Shown: piece after piece, positions 8,066-16,251 of the stretch
How the letters are laid out: every line of letters begins with the position of its first letter
Numbering within the stretch: position 1 is the stretch's first letter
Assembly: GCA_002923395.1 (NCBI GenBank)
Contig: BEIK01000007.1
Span: forward strand, 1 to 32,798
DNA: 32,798 bases
Direction of reading: 5' to 3'
From: a bacterium HR34
Lineage (GTDB): Bacteria; Patescibacteriota; Minisyncoccia; Minisyncoccales; HRBIN34
Made by a program: the position numbers and the translations under genes
Notes under the pieces: model-generated
The model's database searches: none
What the model saw: the letters and a program-made list of their open reading frames with translations, nothing else
What the model was told of the DNA's origin: nothing

Positions 8066-8960
8066 ACAAAGTTCTTTTTGACTGCTCCTGCTGTATTTTT
8101 TTATATCTTTCAAACAACGTTTTGAACTCAAATTTCGAAAAAATATTTTGAACACTATCAGGTGAGGGTAAAGAAAAAAAGCAATTTTCAATATCAAAAT
8201 TTATTCCTTCTATATCTTTTTTAAGTTTAATTAATTCTTTGTTTTTCAAAATGAGGTCTTTGTTTTTAATAATTTTTTCTTTTAAATTGTCTGGCAGTAA
8301 ATTTGCATTTTCTATTAATTTTTCAACGCTGCTATATTCTTTTATAAGTTTTATTGCTGTTTTATTGCCTATTCCCTCAATCCCCTTTATATTATCCGTT
8401 GGCTCGCCTGCCAAGCTTTTAACATCCACTAATTGTTCTGGCTCAATGCCACCATAATCTTCTTTAAATTTATTAATATCATAAATTTGAATGTCTTTTA
8501 CTCCCTTTCTCAACAAATACACAGAAACTCCTTCTTTTAGCAATTGAAAAGTATCAGAATCGCCTGTAACTATAATAACCTGTCCAAGTTTTTTATCTGT
8601 TATTTTTGATATTAAAAAACCTATTATATCGTCTGCTTCGAAACCTGACTTTTCAAGGTAGGGTATGTTAAGAGATTGAAAAATTTCCTTTACGTACCCT
8701 ATCTGCAAAACTAAATCATTCGGCGCCTCTGGTCTATTGGCTTTGTACTCTACCTCTATTTTATGCCGGAAGGTAGGCTCTGGCCTGTCAAAAGTTGCTA
8801 AAATGCAATCTGGTTTAATTTCTCTTATTATTTTTAATAAAATAGATAAAAAACCATACAATCCCCCTGTTGGCTTGTTGTCTTTTGTTTTAAAAGGAGG
8901 TAAAGCGAAGAAAGCTCTGTATAAAATTGAACTTACATCCAAGACTACAAATTTTTTCAT
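8061..8960 (-). CDS. Stand-alone 5'-3' exonuclease (Pol I N-terminal nuclease domain family)
   Basis: A 299-residue flap endonuclease/5'-3' exonuclease of the FEN/Pol I N-domain family, which removes RNA primers and flaps during replication and repair. Metal-binding acidic motifs are visible in order: VLDVSS near the N terminus, ATFDRPEPTFRH, FEADDIIG and VTGDSDTFQL. The helix-hairpin-helix segment DNIKGIEGIGNKTA is typical. The length is that of the nuclease domain alone; no polymerase domain follows, as TsaE and the receiver genes flank it. It lies 3 bases downstream of tsaE on the same strand. Whether a full polA exists elsewhere cannot be seen here. Confidence 0.92.
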   Translation of the reverse strand: MKKFVVLDVSSILYRAFFALPPFKTKDNKPTGGLYGFLSILLKIIREIKPDCILATFDRPEPTFRHKIEVEYKANRPEAPNDLVLQIGYVKEIFQSLNIPYLEKSGFEADDIIGFLISKITDKKLGQVIIVTGDSDTFQLLKEGVSVYLLRKGVKDIQIYDINKFKEDYGGIEPEQLVDVKSLAGEPTDNIKGIEGIGNKTAIKLIKEYSSVEKLIENANLLPDNLKEKIIKNKDLILKNKELIKLKKDIEGINFDIENCFFSLPSPDSVQNIFSKFEFKTLFERYKKIQQEQSKRTLF

Positions 8961-8963
8961 AAT

Positions 8964-9431
8964 TTATTTATTAAAAATAAATGTTAAAAGCCTTGTTTTT
9001 GGCGACACAACCTCAAAATTTATTATAATGTTTGGTTTTATTTTTTTAAAGATACTGCTTTTTTCAGGCCACTCTACAATAAAAATGTTTTTCTTTTCTT
9101 TTTGAATAATGTCCAATAAAACTTTTTCAGAAAAATCTTTTCCTTTTTTATTTAATCTGTAAAAATCTATGTGAAAAAGGTTTCTAAAGTTTTTACTCTT
9201 TAGTGAATACCTTCTCATTATAACAAAACTTGGACTTTGAATTTGCTTTAAAACGCCAAAGCCTCTTGCAAAACCCTTAACAAAAGTTGTCTTGCCGCTT
9301 CCCAAATCGCCTTTTAATAAAATTAAAAAATTGTCTTTTTCTTCTTTTTTTATCTCTTTTGCTAAAATACTACCTACTTTACTTGTTCCTCTTTCAGAAA
9401 AAGTTATTATTTTTTCAATTGACTTTTTCAT
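8964..9431 (-). CDS. tsaE: tRNA threonylcarbamoyladenosine biosynthesis ATPase TsaE
   Basis: A 155-residue P-loop ATPase that works with TsaB and TsaD in t6A37 tRNA modification. The Walker A motif LLKGDLGSGKTTFVKG (residues 38-53) is followed by QSPSFVIMRRY, the switch region usually reading SPTF, then HIDFYRL and VEWPEK, all family hallmarks. Length is normal. It is the first gene of the minus-strand run tsaE - nuclease - receiver - mutM - holA, divergent from the gene at 9473 across about 40 AT-rich bases. Confidence 0.93.
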   Translation of the reverse strand: MKKSIEKIITFSERGTSKVGSILAKEIKKEEKDNFLILLKGDLGSGKTTFVKGFARGFGVLKQIQSPSFVIMRRYSLKSKNFRNLFHIDFYRLNKKGKDFSEKVLLDIIQKEKKNIFIVEWPEKSSIFKKIKPNIIINFEVVSPKTRLLTFIFNK

Positions 9432-9472
9432 TTTTTAGTATAGTTTTATAATTATAAACTTATATTGAATTT

Positions 9473-10186
9473 ATGAGGAAAATACATGAACTTAAGAATA
9501 TAATATCACAAAAAAGTAATATTTTAATTATTTACAATCCTGAAAAAGGATTGGACGCTACTTCAGCAGGCCTTGCCTTTTTTAATTTCTTAAATAAGTT
9601 TAGAAATGTTAATGTTATTCCAAAAAAAATACCACCTCAATTAAAAGAATTTGTTAAAACACCAAAAGCTATATGCGATGAATATTACTCAATTGAAATA
9701 AAAGCAAAAAATATAGAATCAATATTTTATGAAAAAGACGATACTTTAAAAATATATTTAGTTGCCAACAATGGCCAAATAAAAGACGACGATATAGTTG
9801 TTAAAGAGGTTGTAGAAAAATGTGAAAGGTGCGATTTATTTATAGCAATAGGCTTTGAAAAAAAAGACGATTATTTAAAAACATTAAAGGAATATAATTT
9901 ACCAGAAGACACCAGAGAGACTGTTTGTATAAACAATAATGAAAATTGCGAAAATTTTGGTAAAATAAATATATCAGCTAAAAGCGGGTTTTCTTTGTGT
10001 GAGCTTTTAACATTTATTTTAAAACATATTGATGAAGCAGGTTTTGATAAAGACGTGGGCGAAATATTAATTTTTGGAATAAAAAGTTTTTGGGATGGTA
10101 AAAAACTACCGAACAAAACTCTTGAAATAATAAATTATTTAACTCAAATAAACCAAAAATGGAATTCAAAAACCTTGAAACAATAA
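9473..10186 (+). CDS. DHH-phosphoesterase-like protein with degenerate active site
   Basis: A 237-residue protein whose opening (NILIIYNPEKGLDATSAG, residues 16-33) aligns by eye with motif I of DHH-family phosphoesterases (NrnA-like, usual form HxNPDGDAxGS). The metal-binding His and most Asp residues are replaced: YNPEKGLDATS. A later CERCDLFIAIG resembles the motif II strand, also without DHH. It is therefore more likely a catalytically dead scaffold or sensor than an active nuclease. Its last 28 bases overlap the start of the PilB-like ATPase gene, indicating tight coupling and perhaps a role in pilus control. The family assignment is tentative. Confidence 0.6.
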   Translation: MRKIHELKNIISQKSNILIIYNPEKGLDATSAGLAFFNFLNKFRNVNVIPKKIPPQLKEFVKTPKAICDEYYSIEIKAKNIESIFYEKDDTLKIYLVANNGQIKDDDIVVKEVVEKCERCDLFIAIGFEKKDDYLKTLKEYNLPEDTRETVCINNNENCENFGKINISAKSGFSLCELLTFILKHIDEAGFDKDVGEILIFGIKSFWDGKKLPNKTLEIINYLTQINQKWNSKTLKQ

Positions 10187-11445
10187 AAATAACCCTAAAA
10201 GATCAAAAGGAGGTTAAAAACATAAAAGAATTATGTAAGTTAATAGAAGAGAGAATAAGTTATCCTATAACTACATTATTAAATGTAATTATGTATGGCT
10301 CTATAAAACTTGATGCCTCTGACATCCACTTTGAAACATTAAAAGACGAGGTTCTGTTAAGATTAAGGGTTGATGGCGTTCTACATGATGTTTTAAGATT
10401 TCCAATTAAAGTATACGAACAACTTTTATCAAGAATAAAACTTTTATCTAAAATGAAACTCAATATAGAAAATAAGCCACAGGATGGCAGATTTTCTGTT
10501 TTTTTAGAAGGAAATGATACTTTAATAGAAATAAGATCTTCTACTCTCCCTTCTGAAAATGGGGAATCAGTAGTAATGAGGATTTTAAACCCAAAAAATT
10601 TAAAAGATATATCAGAACTTGGCATAAGAGAAGATTTAATGGATATATTTTACAGGGCTGTGAAAGAACCAACAGGCCTTATTATAACAACAGGTCCAAC
10701 AGGATCTGGTAAAACAACTACTTTGTATGCTTTTTTGAAAAGCGTTAAAAGTCCTGAGGTAAAAATAATAACAATAGAAGACCCAATAGAATATCATTTA
10801 GAAGGTATAACTCAAACTCAAGTATCAGATCACTATAGTTTTGCAGATGGATTAAAATCTATTATGCGTCAAGACCCTGATGTAATTCTTGTGGGAGAGA
10901 TCAGAGATGAAGAAACTGCAAAAATAGCAGTTCAAGCATCTCTCACGGGACACAAAGTGTTTAGCACAGTTCACGCCAATGAGGCTATTGGAGTAATATC
11001 AAGATTAAAAACCTTGGGAGTAAAGGTTAGCGATCTAGCCTCTGCTCTAACTATGTGTATAGCCCAAAGACTTATAAGAAAAGTTTGCACTTATTGCGCT
11101 GAAAAAGAAAAGCCAAACCAAGAACTTATCAAAAAAATAAAAGAAAATCTTGAAAACATATCACCTCAAGTTAGAGTTCCTGATATTTCTAGTATTTTTA
11201 TATTAAAAGAAAAAGGTTGCGAAAAATGCAATTTTACAGGATTTAAAGGAAGAGTTGGTATATTTGAGGCATTTTTGTTAGATGATGAGTTAAGAGAAAT
11301 GATAATAATAGGAGAAAGTCAGGTAAGTATTAAAAGAAAACTAATACAAAAAGGGATGACTACTCTCAAACAAGATGCTATAATAAAAATGTTGGAAGGG
11401 AAAACAACATTGAGCGAGGTAGAAAGAGTTGTTGGAATGATTTAG
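10159..11445 (+). CDS. pilB: PilB/GspE-family type IV pilus assembly ATPase
   Basis: A 428-residue hexameric secretion ATPase that powers pilin polymerisation or type II-like secretion at the inner membrane. Walker A is GPTGSGKTT (179-187), the Asp box is IEDPIEYHLEGITQTQV (206-222), Walker B is DPDVILVGEIRD (239-250) and the His box is STVHAN (269-274). Two CxxC pairs (Cys310/313 and Cys354/357) form the family zinc site. The N-terminal MshEN/GspE-N module of full-length PilB (about 550 residues) is absent, so it starts directly at the N2 domain. It overlaps the DHH-like gene by 28 bases. PilT is less likely because of the tetracysteine site. Confidence 0.88.
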   Translation: MEFKNLETIKITLKDQKEVKNIKELCKLIEERISYPITTLLNVIMYGSIKLDASDIHFETLKDEVLLRLRVDGVLHDVLRFPIKVYEQLLSRIKLLSKMKLNIENKPQDGRFSVFLEGNDTLIEIRSSTLPSENGESVVMRILNPKNLKDISELGIREDLMDIFYRAVKEPTGLIITTGPTGSGKTTTLYAFLKSVKSPEVKIITIEDPIEYHLEGITQTQVSDHYSFADGLKSIMRQDPDVILVGEIRDEETAKIAVQASLTGHKVFSTVHANEAIGVISRLKTLGVKVSDLASALTMCIAQRLIRKVCTYCAEKEKPNQELIKKIKENLENISPQVRVPDISSIFILKEKGCEKCNFTGFKGRVGIFEAFLLDDELREMIIIGESQVSIKRKLIQKGMTTLKQDAIIKMLEGKTTLSEVERVVGMI

Positions 11446-11579
11446 TTGCCTTAAGCTGGAGGTTAACTTTGATTTGGGAATCAAAAGGTCAGAATTTTGT
11501 AAAGGCATATTCCAGCCGAGACCAGAATACCCTTTTACAAAATTCCTACCTCCAGCCTAAGGCAACTAAATCATCATTC
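11435..11579. repeat. Large imperfect inverted repeat with internal side hairpin
   Basis: The outer arms 11438-11463 and 11548-11573 match at 25 of 26 positions. The inner arms 11492-11512 and 11525-11545 match at 18 of 21 around a 12-base loop (11513-11524). On the left side only, 11464-11491 holds a further 7-bp hairpin (11468-11474 with 11479-11485, loop TGGG). Pairing continues outward with GAA/TTC past a 3-base bulge (11574-11576). The left arm covers the last codons and stop of the pilB-like gene, and the right arm ends 21 bases before the ruvB ATG. It may be a structured RNA, a recombination remnant or a MITE-like element; no T-run marks a simple terminator. Confidence 0.85.
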
Positions 11580-11600
11580 ACCATTATAAAATAAATAAAG

Positions 11601-12614
11601 ATGTCTGTCAAGTCCAGAAATGATAATAATGAGATTGAATCTTTTGAAACATCTTTAAGACCAGAAAGATGGGAAGATTTTATTGGTCAAGAAAAAATAA
11701 AAGAAAATATTAAAATTATAATAACAGCGGCGAAAGAAAGAGGTCAAACTCATTGCGAACACTTGCTATTTTATGGGCCTCCTGGTCTTGGGAAAACATC
11801 AATGTCATATCTCGTTGCAAAAGAACTTGGAGGAAACCTAAAAATAACCTCTGGCCCTGCCATCGAAAAAGTAGGAGATTTGGCAGCAATAATAACTAAT
11901 TTGTCAGATGGAGATGTTTTGTTTATAGACGAAGTTCACAGACTAAACAAAGCAATAGAAGAATACTTGTACCCTGTAATGGAAGATTTTAAACTACACT
12001 TAACCGTTGGAAAGGGAGCTATGGCAAGAACTATGGAGTTAAAACTACCTAAATTCACAATGATAGCGGCAACTACAAGATTGGCTTTAATTTCCTCTCC
12101 TTTAAGAGATAGGTTTGGTGCTATTTTTCAATTTGATTATTATAATATTGAGGATTTAAAAAAAATACTTTTGAGAACTTCTAAAATTTTAGACATAGAT
12201 ATAGAAGAAAAAGCAATAGAATTAATATGCGAAAGGTCAAGGTTTACTCCAAGAATAGCAAATAGATTGTTAAAAAGAGTAAGAGATTTCGCCCAGGTTC
12301 ATAAAGAAAGCAAAATAACACCTGACATTGTATTAAAAACTTTTAAACTACTGGATGTAGACGAAAAAGGCCTTGAAAAAGGAGACAGAAAAATACTTGA
12401 AACAATAGCCAATAAGTTTAATGGAGGTCCTGTTGGTTTGCAGCTTTTAGCATCAGCAACAAACGAAGAAGAAGACACAATTCTTGACATATATGAGCCT
12501 TATTTGCTAAAACTAGGTCTTATAGAAAGAACTCCAAAGGGAAGAATATTAACTATGGAAGGTTACAAGTATTTAAAAATTAAACCAGCTAATCAAAATA
12601 GAATATTTATTTAA
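11601..12614 (+). CDS. ruvB: Holliday junction branch migration helicase RuvB
   Basis: A 337-residue AAA+ motor that drives branch migration of Holliday junctions with RuvA. It shows the RuvB start (ETSLRPERWEDFIGQEKIKEN), Walker A YGPPGLGKTS, Walker B FIDEVHRL, the long RuvA-contacting hairpin region (VGKGAMARTMELKLP), sensor 1 IAATTRLALIS, arginine finger LRDRFG, and the C-terminal winged helix with GGPVGLQLLA. In most RuvBs the sensor stretch reads GATTRAG. Length is typical. It is followed after 10 bases by yebC, then ruvC; ruvA is not in the window. Confidence 0.96.
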   Translation: MSVKSRNDNNEIESFETSLRPERWEDFIGQEKIKENIKIIITAAKERGQTHCEHLLFYGPPGLGKTSMSYLVAKELGGNLKITSGPAIEKVGDLAAIITNLSDGDVLFIDEVHRLNKAIEEYLYPVMEDFKLHLTVGKGAMARTMELKLPKFTMIAATTRLALISSPLRDRFGAIFQFDYYNIEDLKKILLRTSKILDIDIEEKAIELICERSRFTPRIANRLLKRVRDFAQVHKESKITPDIVLKTFKLLDVDEKGLEKGDRKILETIANKFNGGPVGLQLLASATNEEEDTILDIYEPYLLKLGLIERTPKGRILTMEGYKYLKIKPANQNRIFI

Positions 12615-12624
12615 AAACAAAAAT

Positions 12625-13359
12625 ATGTCAGGGCATTCAAAATGGCATAATATAAGAGTTAAAAAGGAAGCAGAAGATGCCAAAAGAAGTAAAATATTTT
12701 CAAAGTTAGCAAGAATGATAACAATAGCGGCAAGAGAAGGCGGTAACCCAGAAACAAACCCAAAATTAAGAACTGCTATAGAACAGGCAAAAAATTTTAA
12801 TATGCCATCTGAGAATATAGAAAAAGCGATAAAAAGGGGTACGGGTGAATTAAAAGGAGGGGCATTAGAGGAGTTTTTATTTGAGGCTTATGGTCCTGAA
12901 AACAGCGCAATTTTAATAGAAGGAATCACAGATAATATGAAAAGGGCTTTAACAGAAATAAAGCAGGTTTTAACAGAAAGCAACGCTAAATTGGCTGAAT
13001 CTGGCTCTGTAAAATGGATGTTTACTCAAAAAGGCGTTATAATAGTAGATATTTTAAAACAAGACGAAAAATACAAAAATAAAGAAAATATTGAATTAGA
13101 AGTAATAGAATGTGGCGCTGATGATATTGATTATGCAGAAGAAAATGTTTTGTCTGTATACACAAAAACAGAAGATTTAAACAAAGTAAAAAACTGTCTT
13201 GAAGGAAAAGGCATAAAAATAGAATCAGCATCTCTTGATTGGATACCAAACACAACAATAGAAATAAGCGATAAGGCAAAAGAAGCGCTTAAAAACTTAT
13301 TCGAAAAACTAGATAACCTTGACGACGTCCAAGAATTATACTGTAATGTTAATTTATAA
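12625..13359 (+). CDS. yebC: YebC/PmpR (TACO1) family protein
   Basis: A 244-residue member of the YebC family, described as a transcriptional regulator and more recently as a factor that helps ribosomes translate difficult (proline-rich) stretches. The signature opening MSGHSKWHNIRVKKEAEDAK is intact, followed by ARMITIAAREGGNPETNPKLRTAI and NMPSENIEKAIKRGTGE. Length matches the usual 240-250. It sits between ruvB and ruvC, a classic bacterial order, with 10-base and 5-base gaps indicating one operon. Confidence 0.96.
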   Translation: MSGHSKWHNIRVKKEAEDAKRSKIFSKLARMITIAAREGGNPETNPKLRTAIEQAKNFNMPSENIEKAIKRGTGELKGGALEEFLFEAYGPENSAILIEGITDNMKRALTEIKQVLTESNAKLAESGSVKWMFTQKGVIIVDILKQDEKYKNKENIELEVIECGADDIDYAEENVLSVYTKTEDLNKVKNCLEGKGIKIESASLDWIPNTTIEISDKAKEALKNLFEKLDNLDDVQELYCNVNL

Positions 13360-13364
13360 TAAAA

Positions 13365-13841
13365 ATGGTGATATTAGGAATAGATCCAGGAGTTGAAAGA
13401 ACTGGCTATGGCGTCATAAAAGTTAGCAAAAAAACATTAAAATGCGTTGATTATGGGTGTATTTTTACAGACAAAAGCTTAAACATACCTCAAAGAATCC
13501 TTGAATTATCAAAAAGTCTCTCAAAAATAATCAAAAAATATAAGCCAAAAGTAGCAGGGGTTGAAAATATTTTCTTTTTCAAAAACCTTAAAACTGCTGT
13601 TAAAGTAAGCGAGGCCCGAGGTGCTATTTTATTAACCCTGGCCAAAAACAACATAGAAATGCTCGAATTCACTCCCCTACAAGTAAAAATGGCACTTATT
13701 GGCTATGGAAGGGCTGATAAAGGCCAAATACAAAAAATGGTAAAAGAGATACTAAAACTTAAAGAAATTCCAAAGCCAGACGATGCCGCAGACGCTATGG
13801 CAGTGGCAATTTGTGCTGTAAGGCAGCTAAAATTGGTATAA
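13365..13841 (+). CDS. ruvC: Holliday junction resolvase RuvC
   Basis: A 158-residue endonuclease that cleaves Holliday junctions symmetrically. The four catalytic acidic residues are recognisable: Asp in GIDPGVERTGYG, Glu in AGVENIFFFKN, and the paired Asp residues in KPDDAADAMAVAIC. The FFFKN stretch contributes to junction opening. Length is standard. It is the last gene of the ruvB-yebC-ruvC set, 5 bases after yebC. Confidence 0.95.
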   Translation: MVILGIDPGVERTGYGVIKVSKKTLKCVDYGCIFTDKSLNIPQRILELSKSLSKIIKKYKPKVAGVENIFFFKNLKTAVKVSEARGAILLTLAKNNIEMLEFTPLQVKMALIGYGRADKGQIQKMVKEILKLKEIPKPDDAADAMAVAICAVRQLKLV

Positions 13842-13892
13842 AAAGGGCATTTTGGGCCAATTTTTGGGCTTTTAGAACTTACCTTAAAGAAC

Positions 13893-13919
13893 TTGACATA
13901 CAAATATATTTGATATAAT
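13893..13919 (+). promoter_or_regulatory. Predicted promoter of a mini-transcript
   Basis: TTGACA (13893-13898) and TATAAT (13914-13919) are both consensus hexamers, spaced by 15 bases, somewhat short of the optimum. It drives a predicted transcript of about 150 bases that ends at the terminator at 14045-14076. Confidence 0.6.
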
Positions 13920-13960
13920 AAAAGGTATAAAAGGTCGATTAAAAACCAAGGAAGAAAAAC

Positions 13961-14017
13961 ATGATTACAATAACATTAAATAAAGAGGAGAAAGAGGAAG
14001 AGAGAGAAGAGAACTAA
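13961..14017 (+). CDS. Small acidic 18-residue ORF (leader-peptide-like)
   Basis: The ORF encodes MITITLNKEEKEEEREEN. A strong Shine-Dalgarno sequence AAGGAAG (13948-13954) sits 6 bases ahead of the ATG, better than that of most genes in the window. It is framed by a promoter (13893-13919) and an intrinsic terminator (14045-14076), directly ahead of the penicillin-binding protein gene. The coding part is almost pure purine. It may be a leader peptide for attenuation, a tiny protein, or a small RNA with a chance ORF. Not recognised. Confidence 0.45.
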   Translation: MITITLNKEEKEEEREEN

Positions 14018-14044
14018 GTTTTATTCTTAATTCTAGAGCTTGGA

Positions 14045-14076
14045 GCCCCGGTCAAAACCGGGGTCTTTTCTTTTTT
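14045..14076 (+). terminator. Intrinsic terminator ahead of the PBP gene
   Basis: A 7-bp GC stem, CCCCGGT (14046-14052) with ACCGGGG (14057-14063), around a CAAA loop is followed by a T-rich run to 14076. It lies between the mini-ORF and the penicillin-binding protein gene, so it either ends the mini-transcript or acts as an attenuator. Confidence 0.85.
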
Positions 14077-14118
14077 CTGCTATATTATATAGTAAAAGTG
14101 AGGGGAAAATTAATAAAA

Positions 14119-16251
14119 ATGCCAAAAAAACCCAAAAAAACATCCAAAAAATCAGGATATAAAAAACTTTTTATTGCCTTAAAGATTGTAGGAATCGCCC
14201 TTTCTGTATTTTTATTCCTTTTCGCCTTTGCTTTTATTTATTTTGCCAAAGACCTGCCAAGACCTGAAAAATTCACAGAGGTCCCCTTCCCTATGCCAAC
14301 AAGAATATATGATAGAACAGGAAAAGTCCTTTTATACGAGGTTTATGGCGAAGAAAGGAGAGAATTAGTAAAAATAGCTGACATCTCCCCTAATCTTATA
14401 AACGCTGTTATAGCCGCAGAAGACGCTAATTTTTATAAACATTTTGGTATAGATATAAAAGCGCTTCTAAGGGCAACTATAAACAATATTAAAAAAAGAA
14501 GGTTCGCAGAAGGTGCTTCAACAATAACCCAGCAACTAATAAGAACGACTTTTTTAACAAGAGATAAAACGCCAACAAGAAAAATAAGAGAAATTATCCT
14601 TACTTTAGAATTAGAAAGAAGATATCCAAAAGAGCAGATTCTTGAATGGTACTTAAATCAGGTGCCATTAGGCCCTAATATATACGGAGTTCAAACAGCA
14701 AGCAAAACATATTTTGGCAAAGACGCAAAAGATTTAACAATTCCAGAGGCAGCAATAATAGCTGCTTTAATAAGAGCACCAAGTTATTTATACCCGTACG
14801 GAAACCACTTGAATGAATTATTAGAAAGAAAAGACTATGTCATAGACAGAATGGTAGAGGTTGGCTATATATCGCAACAAGACGCCCAAAAATACAAAGA
14901 AGAAAAAATTGTTTTCCAAGAACGAAAACAAAACATACTCGCCCCCCATTTCACTTTAATGGTTTTGGATTATATCACGCAAAAATATGGAGAAGAGTTT
15001 TTACAAACAAAAGGTTTAAAAGTAATAACAACGTTAGATTACGATCTTCAAAAGTACATTGAAGATGTTGTGAAAGAAGATTCTGAAAGACTTAAAATGT
15101 ATAATGCTCACAATGTTTCTGTGGTTGTAATAAATCCAAAAGACGGCTCGATTGAAGCACTTTTAGGATCGAAAGATTATTTTGGTGAAAAATATCCTCC
15201 AGACTGCCAGGAAGGATTGAATTGCGCTTTTGATCCAAAGGTAAACGTAGCAACTTTTGGTTTTGGAAGGCAAACAGGTTCTGCTATAAAACCTCTTTAT
15301 TATGTACTTGCTTTTGAAAAAGGTCTTTCTCCTGAATCAGAAATATGGGATATACCAACAGAATTTAACCCAAACTGCCATTTTTTAGGCATAGAAATAA
15401 AGGATAAATACGGCCTTGACTGCTACCACCCGCAAAACTTTGATGGTAGATTTAGAGGGAAAATAACAATTAGAAGCGCATTGGGACAATCTTTAAATAT
15501 TCCATCTACAAAACTTTTTTATCTAGTTGGATATCAAGACTTTTATAATTTTGCCAAAAAAGCAGGAATAACAACGATACCTAAAAATATATCGAACGCA
15601 GGATTGTCAGTGGCATTGGGTTCTCTTGAAGTTAAATTAATTGATTTAGTGGCTGCTTACTCTGTCTTCGCTGCCAACGGCACAAAAACAACACCATACT
15701 TTATAAAAGAAATAAAAGACATTAACGGAGATATTATAGAAAAAACAAACATTAGTAAAAGAAAAATAATAAGCGAGGATTCTGTAAAACTATTAAATAG
15801 TGTTTTATCAGATAATAATGCGAGGGCTCCTGTTTTTGGACTAAATTCTGCTTTATATTTTAAAGATTACCCAGTTGCTGCTAAAACAGGGACGACTCAA
15901 AATTTTGAGGACGCTTGGGCCATGATGTACACTCCGACTTCTGTTTTAGGCGTTTGGGTTGGAAATAACAACCACGAAAAAATGGCAAAAAAAGCAGGTG
16001 TATTTTATGCAGGAAACATAGCCCATAAAATTATGGAAAAACTATTAGAAACAAGAAAACCAGAACCCTTTGATTTTAATGTTAAATCACAAAAAAGAGT
16101 TATAAAAATACCAGAAGACAATCCGCACACAATTTTATACTATGTTAGTAAAAACAATTTTAATGAAACACCTGAAAATCCAAAAAACGATCCACAGTTC
16201 AAAAACTGGGAAGAGTCTTTAAGGTTTTGGTTAAATCAAAAAAAGTTTTAA
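14119..16251 (+). CDS. Class A penicillin-binding protein (transglycosylase/transpeptidase)
   Basis: A bifunctional peptidoglycan synthase of the PBP1A/PbpF type. From the ATG at 14119 it is 710 residues; a GTG at 14098 would add 7, but AGGGGA (14101-14106) lies upstream of the ATG and favours it. A Lys-rich cytoplasmic tail leads to one membrane segment (about residues 16-43). The GT51 domain has the catalytic Glu in AAEDANFYKHFG (near residue 101), GASTITQQL and RKIREI. The transpeptidase domain has SAIK (Ser388), SLN (458-460) and KTGTT (589-593). All catalytic motifs are intact. It ends 4 bases inside the convergent dnaN end. Confidence 0.93.
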   Translation: MPKKPKKTSKKSGYKKLFIALKIVGIALSVFLFLFAFAFIYFAKDLPRPEKFTEVPFPMPTRIYDRTGKVLLYEVYGEERRELVKIADISPNLINAVIAAEDANFYKHFGIDIKALLRATINNIKKRRFAEGASTITQQLIRTTFLTRDKTPTRKIREIILTLELERRYPKEQILEWYLNQVPLGPNIYGVQTASKTYFGKDAKDLTIPEAAIIAALIRAPSYLYPYGNHLNELLERKDYVIDRMVEVGYISQQDAQKYKEEKIVFQERKQNILAPHFTLMVLDYITQKYGEEFLQTKGLKVITTLDYDLQKYIEDVVKEDSERLKMYNAHNVSVVVINPKDGSIEALLGSKDYFGEKYPPDCQEGLNCAFDPKVNVATFGFGRQTGSAIKPLYYVLAFEKGLSPESEIWDIPTEFNPNCHFLGIEIKDKYGLDCYHPQNFDGRFRGKITIRSALGQSLNIPSTKLFYLVGYQDFYNFAKKAGITTIPKNISNAGLSVALGSLEVKLIDLVAAYSVFAANGTKTTPYFIKEIKDINGDIIEKTNISKRKIISEDSVKLLNSVLSDNNARAPVFGLNSALYFKDYPVAAKTGTTQNFEDAWAMMYTPTSVLGVWVGNNNHEKMAKKAGVFYAGNIAHKIMEKLLETRKPEPFDFNVKSQKRVIKIPEDNPHTILYYVSKNNFNETPENPKNDPQFKNWEESLRFWLNQKKF

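Noticed and set aside
11435-11579. Integron attC site
   Set aside because: The arms do not carry the GTTRRRY / RYYYAAC core sites at the ends, no integrase is nearby and no cassette array is present.
11435-11579. Retron msr-msd
   Set aside because: No reverse transcriptase gene is present in the window.
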